Source of the DNA: Candidatus Pelagisphaera phototrophica
GTDB taxonomy: Bacteria > Verrucomicrobiota > Verrucomicrobiia > Opitutales > Opitutaceae
Direction of reading: 5' to 3'
NCBI RefSeq assembly: GCF_014529625.1
Contig: NZ_CP076039.1
Location: forward strand, 1,054,001-1,118,000
DNA length: 64,000 nt
The translations under genes and the position numbers were made by a program. Under the pieces are notes generated by a model. The model worked only from the letters and a program-made list of their open reading frames with translations. It ran no database searches and had not been told where the DNA came from. Positions 53,763-63,396 of the stretch are shown one piece after another; the stretch's first letter is position 1, and every line of letters begins with the position of its first letter.

Positions 53763-54805
53763 AGTCGGCTTGCGGCTCTAGCGGTTGGGTCACTGAGCGC
53801 CTCATCTATAATCAACCGGTCTGGTATTTCCAGGCCCATTTCCCGATAGTAGCGCAAGGCGCCCGCATGCAGGGGAGCTCCAAGGCCCTTCACCGCAATC
53901 TCCAGTCGCATGCTCTTGGTCGTGCCATGGATTTCCTGCAAGGTGGCAAGGTTTTCCCAGATGACTTTCGTGATTTCGTAAACCGCTTCTTCTGGAATAT
54001 CAACCCGAGTTACCAGCACATTGGGTGATGCAATGGTGTGAATCGTTTCTTTTTGGTTAGGATAAGTATTTGGAGGAAACTCGTACCAATCCCACAAGGG
54101 GTAGCGCGCGTTGAGCTTGTCCAGCGATTCTTGGGTCCAGTTGAGAATGGTCATGCGATCCCCCATCCGCGCGTAGGTCTGGGTGATGGAACTCACCGGC
54201 GCCCCAGCAGGCATGTTCATTCCGACAATATTGCCGTCTTGAAAGGCTCCAGCGCTGGCTCCGTAACCGAGGTATGCGAGCTTGAATTTCTCCTCATAAT
54301 CGATCCCTAGTGTCTCGAGAATGAAACGGCCGGTTTTCTCGGCACCGGAATTGCGCCCGCCGAGTACAAAGCGTTCCCCATCGAGATTTGAAAGGTCCAT
54401 CATAGTCCCCGTTTCTGCCAAGCGGGTTAGCAAGACGAAATGCTCGACATTTTCCCACAGGGCGCTGACGCTGCGTATATGGGTTTGCGGTTTGCTGACC
54501 GGTCCTTCGCCACTCCAGGACCAAGCGCCAAACGGTCCTTGAAGGATAGCGAACTGGGCCTGATTATCCCGCAACAGCTTAACGTTTTCCAGAGAGCCCG
54601 CGGAGCTAATGGCAGTTAGGGGAATGCCTTTGGTTTGCGAGAGTTGAGAATGGGCGATGGTAGCAATGGCCACGCCTACGGGGTAGTAAGTGCCACCCGT
54701 AGTCGCGGTTGCGAGGACATAGGGTCGGGGTCGGCTAAACTCATCGCTACAGGCACTGAGAAAAATAGTCAGGAGTATACTAAGCGCGATTTTTATCATG
54801 GGCAA
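53759..54805 (-). CDS. TAXI-family TRAP transporter solute-binding lipoprotein
   Basis: A 348-residue protein. The signal peptide has a lipobox (FLSAC, Cys19), so it is a membrane-tethered receptor. ATATTGGTYYPVGVAIATIA is the TAXI-family ligand-binding start (TGGTYYPxG), followed by ISSAGSLENVKLLRDNQAQF and AILQGPFG. Later LDGERFVLGGRNSGAEKTGR and LAYLGYGASAGAFQDGNI are typical. It delivers its ligand to the fused permease encoded downstream in the same two-gene operon. Ligand unknown; a sugar acid would suit the neighbourhood. Confidence 0.92.
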   Translation of the reverse strand: MPMIKIALSILLTIFLSACSDEFSRPRPYVLATATTGGTYYPVGVAIATIAHSQLSQTKGIPLTAISSAGSLENVKLLRDNQAQFAILQGPFGAWSWSGEGPVSKPQTHIRSVSALWENVEHFVLLTRLAETGTMMDLSNLDGERFVLGGRNSGAEKTGRFILETLGIDYEEKFKLAYLGYGASAGAFQDGNIVGMNMPAGAPVSSITQTYARMGDRMTILNWTQESLDKLNARYPLWDWYEFPPNTYPNQKETIHTIASPNVLVTRVDIPEEAVYEITKVIWENLATLQEIHGTTKSMRLEIAVKGLGAPLHAGALRYYREMGLEIPDRLIIDEALSDPTARAASRL

Positions 54806-55063
54806 TCCAGTATCGCAGTATGGGGGCTCGTCTCAATCAAGGTAGTTGTAATATTAAGTCACAGAAAATTCGTGAGGGCAGTTGCCCTGATATGATCCGA
54901 TAGAAGCATAGTTTCACTGAAACCACAATCAGCTGATAGGAATTTGCGGGAAGACTGTAGTCTCAACCACCTACTAGTCGGGATCTTTGACGAGACGACC
55001 TGCAACGTGGCCTTGTAGATTGGGTGAAAATGAATTTAACAGGGCGATTGAAAGAGGTGCATA

Positions 55064-55525
55064 ATGATTAAAATTGCTATTATTGGCGCGGGTGGGCGCG
55101 GAACTGGATTTTCCAAAATTATCGGCGATAATCCTCATTTGGCGACCGTTGTTGCGGTTGCCGAACCGCGCGACGCGTACCGCAAAGCGATACAAGAGAA
55201 GCATGGGATACCTGAGGCGAATTGCGTTTTCTAATGGAGGGAATTCGTTGCAGCGGACAGGCTCTGCAATGCGGTGTTAATAGCTACTATGGATCAGGAT
55301 CATGTCGGACCCGCTGTGGCGTGCATGGAGAAAGGGTATCATATGCTCTTGGAAAAACCGATGGCGGTCCGGTTCGAGGATTGTCAGAAAATCGCCGCGG
55401 CCCAAGCTCGCAATGGAGTTATCACCAGCGTATGTCATTCCATGCGCTATCACAAAGGATTCGCCACCGAAGCCTCTCTAAAAGAACGGCGAGTGATCGA
55501 TATTGTCTCGTTTTCGAAAATTTAG
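55064..55525 (+). pseudogene. Gfo/Idh/MocA oxidoreductase, in-frame TAA and 3' truncation
   Basis: The ATG at 55064 has a good ribosome binding site (AAAGAGG). The frame reads IKIAIIGAGGRGTGFSKII, VVAVAEPRDAYRKAI and IPEANCVF, then TAA at 55232-55234. It continues in the same phase as WREFVAADRLCNAVLIATMD, HVGPAVACMEKGYHMLLEKP and GVITSVCHSMRYHKGF. These are the NAD-binding half and EKP motif of the family. After about 150 codons it ends at 55525; the substrate domain (over 200 residues) is missing. A doubly broken gene. Confidence 0.8.
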
Positions 55526-55584
55526 AGACTTCGCCTATCTACGGTAGCCTAATATGGAATTATGGTATTGGAGTTTGCCAAAAA

Positions 55585-57156
55585 TTAGAGAGCGTCTCTC
55601 CCTCGGATTCGGTCGGACATTTGTCTGCGCCAAGATTCGTATTGTTTTTTTAGCGACGCCACTTTCTCCGGTTGACTGTAGCTAAGATTGTTGGTTTCGC
55701 CGGGGTCTTCTCGAAGGTTGTAGAGCTGCAGTCCATTGGGAATGGGGACGTTGCGAAATTCCGTTTTCACCAACCCATTGTCATCAAGCTGATACGCTTG
55801 ATAGGTCTTCGCTTCTTGTCGATAGACGAGTTTCCAATCTCCTTGTCGTGCAACCCAGTTTTTCTGTGTTTCACCAGAGTCCCAGAACAGCGTCTCGTTA
55901 TCGTGTAGTTGATCTGCGGATCCAGAAATCAGCGGCATTAGACTTTTACCATCCAGTGGTTTGCTTTGGGCGATCCCCGATATTTCTGAAAGGCTGGCGA
56001 ATATATCACGATGAGTAACGGTAGCGTCAACGTGACGGCCTTCCGGTATCTGGTCGGGCCATGACATGACCATCGGCACTTTGATTCCGCCGTCCATGAG
56101 GCAATATTTGTACGCGTTCAAGTTGCCATTGTTGGCGTATGACTGGTCGGAGCCTCCATTGTCGACGGTGAATATCACGATCGTATTTTGAGCCAATCCG
56201 TCCTCCTTCAAAGTTTGCAAGATCTTACCGATCGCTGTATCCATCAATTCAAGATGGCCCAAATAGATTCTACGGCCATAGGGGTCTGGCACGACAAGGT
56301 GGCAGGTGTCGCTATACCAGGCATTGTGGTCAGGCTGGGCTATCGGGTCCCAGTGAGGGTACTCCCAAACAGCGGCGTTTCGATCGAAGGCACGCTCGGG
56401 CACTTCGTACTTTGTGGCGAGACGTTTGGGCAGCCGGTAGAGCGGTGTGTGGACGGCATTGAATTCGAGCTGCAGGTAAAAGGGCTTCTCGCTTTTCGTT
56501 TTAATGAACTGGATAGACTCGCGACCAAAAACTTCAGTCGTAGTGGTATTTTCAAAGGACTGTTCCTGATCTATGTTTCGGGTGAGAGGTCCGATACCGA
56601 TCTTTCGGCTGGCGATGGCGATGCTTCCCTTGGATTTGCGTTCGTAGGCATCCACATCCTTTTGGCTGAGCAGATTGAAGTCCCAGGAGTGTTGCTCGAA
56701 GCCGAGATAGCCCTCGAATCCGTGCGTCATAGGGTGCTCCTTGGGACCAAAGTTGAGATGGGTCTTGCCCACCTTCATCGTACGGTACCCCGCCTCTTGC
56801 ATCATTTCAGCAATGGTGCTCTCGGAAGTCGGCAGGCCGCCATCCCCATAGTAGTAAGCTCCCCAGCGCTGCTGGTACCGTCCTGTGGAAATAGCCAAGC
56901 GAGAGTTACTGCAAATAGGAGATGAGGCGTAGGCGTTTTTGAAAATGACACCAGACTTTGCCAGTTTATCCAAGTGCGGTGTCCTTACTCCGTCAGCTAC
57001 CACGTCATGGAATCCCACATCCGCATAGCCGAGGTCGTCCGCCACGATTACAATTACGTTTGGCTTCGGGGGGTCCGCAATTGGCGAATTTTCCTGGGCA
57101 CTTGCCCAATGAGTGAAGCCCGAGCTAAAACAGAGTACTAAAAGGGTCCTTTTCAT
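55585..57156 (-). CDS. Type I sulfatase with CSNSR motif
   Basis: A 523-residue protein. The signal peptide LLVLCFSSGFTHWASA is followed by KPNVIVIVADDLGYADVGF (metal Asp pair near residues 40-41). The modification site is CSNSR (Cys82) in place of the usual CxPSR or CxASR, followed by LAISTGRYQQRWGAYYYG. KVGKTHLNFGP matches the GKWHLG position, and VDNGGSDQSYANNGNLN is the distal metal region. Everything else is normal, so it is probably an active arylsulfatase; how the Asn motif is matured is open. Divergent from the sialidase gene. Confidence 0.88.
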   Translation of the reverse strand: MKRTLLVLCFSSGFTHWASAQENSPIADPPKPNVIVIVADDLGYADVGFHDVVADGVRTPHLDKLAKSGVIFKNAYASSPICSNSRLAISTGRYQQRWGAYYYGDGGLPTSESTIAEMMQEAGYRTMKVGKTHLNFGPKEHPMTHGFEGYLGFEQHSWDFNLLSQKDVDAYERKSKGSIAIASRKIGIGPLTRNIDQEQSFENTTTTEVFGRESIQFIKTKSEKPFYLQLEFNAVHTPLYRLPKRLATKYEVPERAFDRNAAVWEYPHWDPIAQPDHNAWYSDTCHLVVPDPYGRRIYLGHLELMDTAIGKILQTLKEDGLAQNTIVIFTVDNGGSDQSYANNGNLNAYKYCLMDGGIKVPMVMSWPDQIPEGRHVDATVTHRDIFASLSEISGIAQSKPLDGKSLMPLISGSADQLHDNETLFWDSGETQKNWVARQGDWKLVYRQEAKTYQAYQLDDNGLVKTEFRNVPIPNGLQLYNLREDPGETNNLSYSQPEKVASLKKQYESWRRQMSDRIRGRDAL

Positions 57157-57589
57157 CTTTAAGGGACTATCCTTGTCTATGCGTGAATGTCTGCAAGCGG
57201 ATTAGCCACTCGGAGGAAGATTGCCAACTTTGGCCAAGCTCGAAATTGTATTTATGGACAGGCTAACGGTCTAGCTCGCCAAGAATAATGAGCTAAACAA
57301 TGTAGAAGCTCTTTTTGTCTTTCTTGCTGTTTTATAAATGAATTACCGCAATTTATTTCACAAATCTCATTATAGAGAAACCATAGAACTTTTTTTGGGA
57401 GAGAAAATTAGGGTGGGAAGCGAATACGGGCATAGAATGTAGGCGTTGATGATACGGTTACAGTTTGCTGAATTGTTTGAGTAGGCTTGTTATGCATTCG
57501 CAAATTAGTGATCGCTTTCTAGTATGATTTCAGGATGAATTTACGGTCTCTATTGCCCTCACCCTAAAAGCTTTTCCAAATTGAGCACC
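57157..57589. other. Divergent promoter region between sulfatase and sialidase
   Basis: About 430 AT-rich bases. No gene, hairpin or clear operator was recognised; it should hold promoters for both divergent genes, so joint regulation is possible. Confidence 0.35.
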
Positions 57590-59212
57590 ATGAAATCCGT
57601 TAACATAATACTCATCTGTGCATCGGCCCTTTCTTCTGTAATTGCTCCGCTGACTGCGGAGGATCAAGAACCCTTCCATTACGAGATTCGTCCGCTGTTC
57701 GAGAATGGCAAGCATCTTGGTAAGGTCTATCGATTCAGAAATGTAGGACTGATCCAATGTCCCAATGGAGACTTATTGGCGTTTGTAGAAGCACGCTATG
57801 GGGTGAGCGATCACAGTCAGAAGGATGTGCTCATGCGCCGCAGTACAGACCGTGGCATCACTTGGGGACCTTACGAAGCAGTGTGGGGACACTTGGAGGA
57901 AGACCATGCAGGATGGAAAGATCCGGCTCCAGTGGTGGACGAGACGACCGGTCGGCTGTTCTACTTCATGAATACCAACGAGAGCGAGAAACGGCTCTTT
58001 TATATAACCTCCGACGACAGCGGTTATACTTGGTCCGACCCGATCCGAATTCCGGACAGTTTGCTCCGTCCTGAGTGGAAGCGTTGGCGCAACAATCCCG
58101 GCCCAGGCATTCAACTGAAAGTCGGAACATACAAAGACCGCATGCTCATCCCCGGGCACATCGTGACTCATGAAGACCGTCATTTCTCGGTCGTTTGGTA
58201 CAGCGATGATCACGGCGAATCATGGCAAGTGAGTGAAACGGCGGTACAGGGCTCGGATGAGGTGAGCATCGTCGAGCTAAGCGATGGGCGCGTATTGATG
58301 AATATTCGTTCGCATGGGGAATTGGACCCTGGGTTGGATCCGGACTACCGGAACTTCATGTACAGTGACGATGGCGGTGAGTCCTGGTATGGGTTGGAAA
58401 CCATTCGCGATCTGCCCTGGGAATCCGGCCACGGATCCATCACGCGTATGGAAACTAAAGATGGGACCCGCCTTTTTGCCTTTCACCCGGTGGTGTTTAA
58501 ACGCAGGGACTTGACCTGCTTTGTCAGCTATGACGAAGGAAAGACCTGGCCGTTCAGGCGAGTCATCCACGAAGCGGGTGGCTATAGCTCAGTGGTTGTA
58601 ATGGACAACTACGACATCGCCCTGGCACACAATCACGGACATGCGGGTAGGGACGGAATTGATTTTGTACGCTTCAATCTAAGTTGGCTCACAGACGGAC
58701 GCGAGCATGTGAACGAACCTCTGCAAACACTGCCAAAGATTTCGACAAATGAAAAACTAAGGACAATATGGCGTGAAGACTTCGATCTGTCCGACGGAGT
58801 CATTCATGACGATGGAGCCACGGCCTGGACCACTCTTGGGACCGGAGGGGTAGCGACAAGCAACGGTAAGATTCGTGCCCTGAACACCGAAGGGGAAACC
58901 GTCTGGCAAAGTGAGAAAATCAATATCGAAAAAGTGGACCGCATATCCATCGCGGTGGACGCCATTAAGATTGGGCGCCTCGGGTCATCTGATTCTCTGG
59001 GGGTGTATTACCAATTTGGCAACGAAAGAGAAGAACTGATCGAGTCGCTGAGTTTCTCATCCGATCCACAAGAAGACTTCGAAACGTATCAAGTCCTGCA
59101 AGACGACATAGATGTTTCGGGGCAGCAGCAGGTACAGGTCGTTATTCGCGCACGGGTTGCCGGGGTCGACAAGGCTCTTTATTGGGACCGTGTTCGTGTG
59201 AGTGTACCCTAG
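57590..59212 (+). CDS. Exo-sialidase/BNR-repeat glycosidase (GH33-like)
   Basis: About 540 residues from the ATG at 57590; the TTG nine bases upstream is less likely. The signal peptide is VNIILICASALSSVIAPLTA. VYRFRNVGLIQCPNGDLLAF carries the Arg of the sialidase RIP-like motif in altered form. Five Asp boxes are visible: STDRGITW, SDDSGYTW, SDDHGESW, SDDGGESW and SYDEGKTW. A beta-sandwich domain forms the C-terminal 150 residues. The six-bladed propeller fold is clear. Cleavage of sialic acid is plausible, but other BNR-type activities are possible because the RIP motif is degenerate. Confidence 0.8.
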   Translation: MKSVNIILICASALSSVIAPLTAEDQEPFHYEIRPLFENGKHLGKVYRFRNVGLIQCPNGDLLAFVEARYGVSDHSQKDVLMRRSTDRGITWGPYEAVWGHLEEDHAGWKDPAPVVDETTGRLFYFMNTNESEKRLFYITSDDSGYTWSDPIRIPDSLLRPEWKRWRNNPGPGIQLKVGTYKDRMLIPGHIVTHEDRHFSVVWYSDDHGESWQVSETAVQGSDEVSIVELSDGRVLMNIRSHGELDPGLDPDYRNFMYSDDGGESWYGLETIRDLPWESGHGSITRMETKDGTRLFAFHPVVFKRRDLTCFVSYDEGKTWPFRRVIHEAGGYSSVVVMDNYDIALAHNHGHAGRDGIDFVRFNLSWLTDGREHVNEPLQTLPKISTNEKLRTIWREDFDLSDGVIHDDGATAWTTLGTGGVATSNGKIRALNTEGETVWQSEKINIEKVDRISIAVDAIKIGRLGSSDSLGVYYQFGNEREELIESLSFSSDPQEDFETYQVLQDDIDVSGQQQVQVVIRARVAGVDKALYWDRVRVSVP

Positions 59213-59562
59213 CTGATCCAGTATACTCCCCTAATATCATCAAAATTACCTCATAATCTGAGAATGTTTATTTGGTCCTCGGTTGGAACGTTGGCAGCGA
59301 CTAGCTTGCCGCAAGCCGAGGTGCAGGCGCCCGCTAAGACTTGCGGATGTTAGTTGGTCCAGTCCCACTGCGAGGGTTAGTCTTGCCGCTTTCGCTCGGA
59401 ACTAGGTTTTATAACTTCGGCCATCGCGTTGTCCCGTGTCTTTGTCTTGGAATGGCAATTCTTTTCTCACAGTTGCAAAATAATCATTCGGCAATAGGAA
59501 TATTGACGGAAGAAAGATTCGGATTGTGATCTCGGTTAAGATGAATTTAATTTGGTCGTTTT
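59213..59562. other. Intergenic region with a hairpin
   Basis: About 350 bases without a recognisable gene; a plus-strand frame at 59341-59529 has no family features. It contains the inverted repeat at 59277-59321. Confidence 0.35.
59277..59321. repeat. Hairpin with CCTCGG/CCGAGG arms
   Basis: Outer arms CCTCGG (59277-59282) and CCGAGG (59316-59321) enclose a second possible pairing GGCA/TGCC. GC-rich and isolated in AT-rich sequence, without a T-run; it may be a REP-type element like the one at 28904. Confidence 0.4.
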
Positions 59563-61074
59563 ATGCGGATCGGGCACAGGATAAAGCTCACTCTAATTCT
59601 AGGCTTTGGCTTGCACTTTGGTGGCTACCGAAAATCGCGAGGTAGCGTCGCTCTCGCAATTTTCGTAGGAGCTTTCTTCTTTCTAATTCAGTTCCCGGTC
59701 CTTGCCCGGCCCAATATTCTCTTCATTCTTGTCGACGATCTAGCGTGGACCGATCTTGGATCTTACGGCCACCCCTGGCACCACTCTCCTCATATTGATA
59801 GACTGGCGACGGAAGGAATGCGTTTTACCCAGGCCTATTCGCCGGCTCCCATCTGTTCTTCAGCTAGGGCAAGCATTCTTACGGGGAAAACTCCTGCCCG
59901 GCTTGGGCTGGAATTTGTAGTGAAAGCTGAACCGGGAGAACAGATCATCGAGCCTCCTCAACTACTTAAAACACCCCCGTTTACCGTGGCGCTTGAACTT
60001 CGCGAGGAGACTATTGCCGAAACGTTGCAGCAGGCAAATTACCAAACTGCCTATTTCGGCAAATGGCATCTAAATCCACATTATCAGGGACGCTATTTGG
60101 GCTGGAGTCCGAGTCACGGCCCGCAACGACAAGGCTTCGCAATCGCTGAGGAGGATTTCGGGTCCCATCCCTACAGCAAAACAAGGCTCTCAGTATTGAG
60201 CGAGGAAGGCCGGTATCATAGAGATGGAATAACCGAGCGGGCGATTCGATTTCTGGAGGAATCCCGCGATGAGCCGTTCTTCCTCATCGTTTCTCACTTT
60301 TTCGTGCATACACCGGTTCAGTCACCCTACGCATGGTTGAAAGACAAGTATGAAAACAAGATTCCCAAAGATGCACCTAATCGCGCGTTACGGATCGAAT
60401 ACGCTGCCTTCGTTGAAACGCTTGATCATCATGTGGGACAATTGCTGAAAGGACTGGACGAAAGGGGTCACAGAGAATCCACCCTGGTGGTTTTCATCTC
60501 TGACAATGGAGGCCATCCGGAATACGCCTCCCACGCTCCATTGCGCGGTTCCAAATGGAATCTATACGAAGGTGGGATTCGTGTGCCTTTGTTGGTTCGG
60601 TGGCCAAACCATATTGCTCGAGGAGCCGTGAGCGATACCCCAGTCGTTGGATACGACTTGTTTTCTACCTTTCGCGAAGTGGTCGGAGCGCCTGAGGGCT
60701 CACTTGAAAAGAGTAGAGATGGTCTTAGCCTGACGCCATTATTTGAGGATCCCGGCCAAGATTTCGATAGAGCCTTGTATTGGCATTTTCCATATTACCA
60801 TCCCGAAGGCCCCAAGTTTGGCAACGCGACTCTGGATATCGGAGTGGATGATTTTTCAGTCAGCCAGACCCGACCTCATTCCGCTATACGCAAAGGAAAC
60901 TATAAACTGTTGTATTTTCAGGAACAGGGAGACTCAGAACTTTACGAATTGAACGAAGATCCGTCTGAGCTCAACAACCTCAGCCATTTACTTCCCGCAA
61001 AAACAACCGAGCTTCGTAACGAGCTTCAATCGTATTTGACCCAGGCGAACGCCAGGCAGGCAAGACTGCCTTAA
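59563..61074 (+). CDS. Type I sulfatase with CSSAR motif
   Basis: A 503-residue protein. A long basic N-terminus precedes a membrane segment (VALAIFVGAFFFLIQFPVLA), so it is exported or anchored. RPNILFILVDDLAWTDLGSY supplies the metal aspartates (about 58-59). The modification site is CSSAR (Cys98) within CSSARASILTGKTPAR, lacking the Pro/Ala of CxPxR/CxAxR. YFGKWHLNP and ISDNGGHPEYASHAPLRGSK are canonical. It ends ELNEDPSELNNLS, the usual sulfatase signature. Probably active on a sulfated glycan; the motif deviation is noted. Confidence 0.9.
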   Translation: MRIGHRIKLTLILGFGLHFGGYRKSRGSVALAIFVGAFFFLIQFPVLARPNILFILVDDLAWTDLGSYGHPWHHSPHIDRLATEGMRFTQAYSPAPICSSARASILTGKTPARLGLEFVVKAEPGEQIIEPPQLLKTPPFTVALELREETIAETLQQANYQTAYFGKWHLNPHYQGRYLGWSPSHGPQRQGFAIAEEDFGSHPYSKTRLSVLSEEGRYHRDGITERAIRFLEESRDEPFFLIVSHFFVHTPVQSPYAWLKDKYENKIPKDAPNRALRIEYAAFVETLDHHVGQLLKGLDERGHRESTLVVFISDNGGHPEYASHAPLRGSKWNLYEGGIRVPLLVRWPNHIARGAVSDTPVVGYDLFSTFREVVGAPEGSLEKSRDGLSLTPLFEDPGQDFDRALYWHFPYYHPEGPKFGNATLDIGVDDFSVSQTRPHSAIRKGNYKLLYFQEQGDSELYELNEDPSELNNLSHLLPAKTTELRNELQSYLTQANARQARLP

Positions 61075-61123
61075 GGCTGGAGGAGACTGTAGGGCACTGC
61101 ACGCTTTCTTGACGATTCCTTTT

Positions 61124-61747
61124 TCAGTCTTCGGCGGCCTTTAGCAGTCGAAGGAATTCCTTCACCACCACTGTGTTTTCGGCGTAACCGCGTCCCGTTA
61201 CTAGGAGGCCGTCGAAGACCACGTCATCGTCCACGTAGGTAGCTCCGCCTTGTTCGGCATCCATGGCGCATTTGGGAACTGTAGTGACACGTTTGCCTTG
61301 AATACAATCGGCGGCGGTGAGAATTTCGATTCCGTGGCAGATGCAAGCGATCGGTTTACCGGCTTTCGCGATTTCCCGAACGCAGCGTTGCAGGTCCTTG
61401 TCATAGCGAATGTATTCCGGCGCCCGGCCGCCTGAGATGAAGGCACCCGCATATTCTTCGGCCCGCAAATCGCGGAAGGCGATGTCGGCTTTGAGGTGGT
61501 AGCCCGGACGCTCCTGGGTGATGTCCCACGGCACATCTGGATTGGGCGGGATCTCGTGGAGCACCGTATGGTAAAGCCTCGCTTCCGGGCCTGCGACGAC
61601 GACTTCGTAGTCATCCTCGGGAAGACGGTAATACGGATAAAAAGTGTCGAGTGCCTCGGTGGCGTCTCCGATGGGCATTAGGATCTTGGGCATGATAGGG
61701 ATCTTTAAAGTGACGTCGCTTCGCGGCATTTGGAAATTATTTGACAT
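61124..61747 (-). CDS. DJ-1/PfpI-family protein
   Basis: About 207 residues from the ATG at 61747, which overlaps the end of the symporter gene; a later ATG at 61693 ([10 protein letters not shown]) fits the family start better and cannot be excluded. The DJ-1/PfpI core is visible: [53 protein letters not shown] with the nucleophile Cys-His elbow, and [15 protein letters not shown]. Family members are glyoxalase-, deglycase- or amidase-like. It is coupled to the symporter, which suggests action on the imported compound. Confidence 0.85.
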   Translation of the reverse strand: MSNNFQMPRSDVTLKIPIMPKILMPIGDATEALDTFYPYYRLPEDDYEVVVAGPEARLYHTVLHEIPPNPDVPWDITQERPGYHLKADIAFRDLRAEEYAGAFISGGRAPEYIRYDKDLQRCVREIAKAGKPIACICHGIEILTAADCIQGKRVTTVPKCAMDAEQGGATYVDDDVVFDGLLVTGRGYAENTVVVKEFLRLLKAAED

Positions 61748-63362
61748 TTTGATCTTCGCGGCGCTCAGAGCTACCTGTTCGCTTATCGGCAAAATGGCCT
61801 ACCAGTGCGCCGAGTAGCACGATCGAACTGGTGCCCAAAATGATTGTCATGAAGGAGTGAAGCGGATTCGCCCAACCGGATATTCTGTCAGGCCAAAGCC
61901 CGGTTTTAGAAAGCGACAGCCAGAGGATCAAAAGCGCCCCAACGACGACGGAAATAATGGCATGCGGATTCCGGGCCTTTCGCGAAATCAGGCCGAGAAG
62001 AAACAGCCCGAGCATGCCGCCGGTGAAGATGCCCTGGAGGTTCCACCAGGCGTCTAGTGCGCTCTTGACGCGCAACATCGCCAAGGCGGTCAGCGTGCCG
62101 GCTATGCCGACAATCAACGTCGCCCCATGAAGGATGCGCATCGATTCCCTGTCGCCGGCTTCGGGGCGGAAGTAGCGCTTGTGGATGTCGCAAAGATAAA
62201 GGGTCGCGGAGCTGTTCAAACTCGTGTCCATGCTGCTCATCGCGGCTGCAAAAATGGCGGCGATCAGCAGGCCCGCGAGTCCGATGGGCAGTTTATTGAC
62301 GATAAAGTGAGGCAGAACTTTGTCACCGACCTCGGCGGCCGATAGAGCAGCGGCTTTAGCGGCAATGAGGTCGTTGGTTGCCGTAAGCCCGTCCTGGGCC
62401 AATTGGGTAACCACAACCTGTGTCCTGACTTCATTCAGCATTTCAGGATTCGCTTCATAGAGACTGAACAGACCCGTTCCGATGAAGAAAAACAGGGCCG
62501 ACATGACGGGAAACAGCAGGGCGGCGAGCCAGACGCTAGACTTCGCGGCACGATCGGACTTCGCGGTGGCATAACGCTGCACGAAGCTTTGATCGATTCC
62601 GAAGTTCTGGATATTGATGAATACGCCGTAGATTAGGACAATCCAGAAAGTGGGCTGCGGTAGGGTGAAAGACCCGGGGCTGAGGCTGAAACTGCCTAGG
62701 CTGAATTTACCGTTTTCTTTAGCGATTTCGAACAACTGGCCAGAGCCCTCGGGCATTCCGGTGAGAATCAATCCGGCGCAGAGAAAGGCGCCCGCTATTA
62801 GAACAAAACTTTGCACGACATCCGTCCAGATTACGGCTTCGATTCCCCCGAGCAAAGTGTAAGCGGTCACAAGAACGCCGGTCACTAGGATGATAGTCTT
62901 AATGTCCCAGCCTGTGAGAGGCGAGAGGGCCAAAGCAACGAGATAAAGAATCGTTCCGATGCGGGCAAGCTGGGACATAAGGTAGCAGACCAAGGCATAA
63001 GTTCGTGCCCAGGGTCCGAAGCGCTTTTCTAGATGGTAGTAGGCGGAGACCTCAGAGCTGCCTCTGTAAAGCGGGATAAACCAACGGACTGCGATGACCG
63101 CCGCGATAGGTAGTGATAATCCAAATACCCATGAATTCCATGTTCCACCATAGGCCTTGCCGGTGTTGCCTAGAAACCCGATGCTGCTGACATAGGTACC
63201 GAAAATCGAAAGCCCAACCGCCCATCCCGGCAGCGAGCGTCCCGCCGCCATGAATCCCTCGGGCTTGCCGCTTTTACGCGCGAACCAACACCCCATGGCG
63301 AACACACCCGCCATGTAGACGATTAGAACAATCAGGTCTGTCGTTCGTAGTTGCGATGTCAT
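61737..63362 (-). CDS. Sodium:solute symporter (SSS family)
   Basis: A 541-residue protein with about 13-14 membrane segments. The N-terminus [20 protein letters not shown] with [20 protein letters not shown] and [16 protein letters not shown] is the family start with sodium-site residues. [20 protein letters not shown] is the SSS signature around the Na2 site with its conserved serines. Imports a sugar, sialic acid or similar solute with sodium. It shares an operon with the DJ-1 gene downstream (11-base overlap) and follows the Gfo/Idh/MocA gene upstream by 34 bases. Confidence 0.92.
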   Translation of the reverse strand: MTSQLRTTDLIVLIVYMAGVFAMGCWFARKSGKPEGFMAAGRSLPGWAVGLSIFGTYVSSIGFLGNTGKAYGGTWNSWVFGLSLPIAAVIAVRWFIPLYRGSSEVSAYYHLEKRFGPWARTYALVCYLMSQLARIGTILYLVALALSPLTGWDIKTIILVTGVLVTAYTLLGGIEAVIWTDVVQSFVLIAGAFLCAGLILTGMPEGSGQLFEIAKENGKFSLGSFSLSPGSFTLPQPTFWIVLIYGVFINIQNFGIDQSFVQRYATAKSDRAAKSSVWLAALLFPVMSALFFFIGTGLFSLYEANPEMLNEVRTQVVVTQLAQDGLTATNDLIAAKAAALSAAEVGDKVLPHFIVNKLPIGLAGLLIAAIFAAAMSSMDTSLNSSATLYLCDIHKRYFRPEAGDRESMRILHGATLIVGIAGTLTALAMLRVKSALDAWWNLQGIFTGGMLGLFLLGLISRKARNPHAIISVVVGALLILWLSLSKTGLWPDRISGWANPLHSFMTIILGTSSIVLLGALVGHFADKRTGSSERREDQNVK

Positions 63363-63396
63363 TCTTTAATGATTTATGATTCAACTTGAGCGGTGC

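Noticed and set aside
1-55525. A variant genetic code in which TAG or TGA encodes Trp
   Set aside because: Many intact genes in the window end normally with TAG or TGA, and TAA also interrupts genes, so nonsense mutation is simpler.
59341-59529. Open frame with a hydrophobic segment before the last sulfatase
   Set aside because: No start context, no homology pattern and it overlaps hairpin-containing intergenic DNA.
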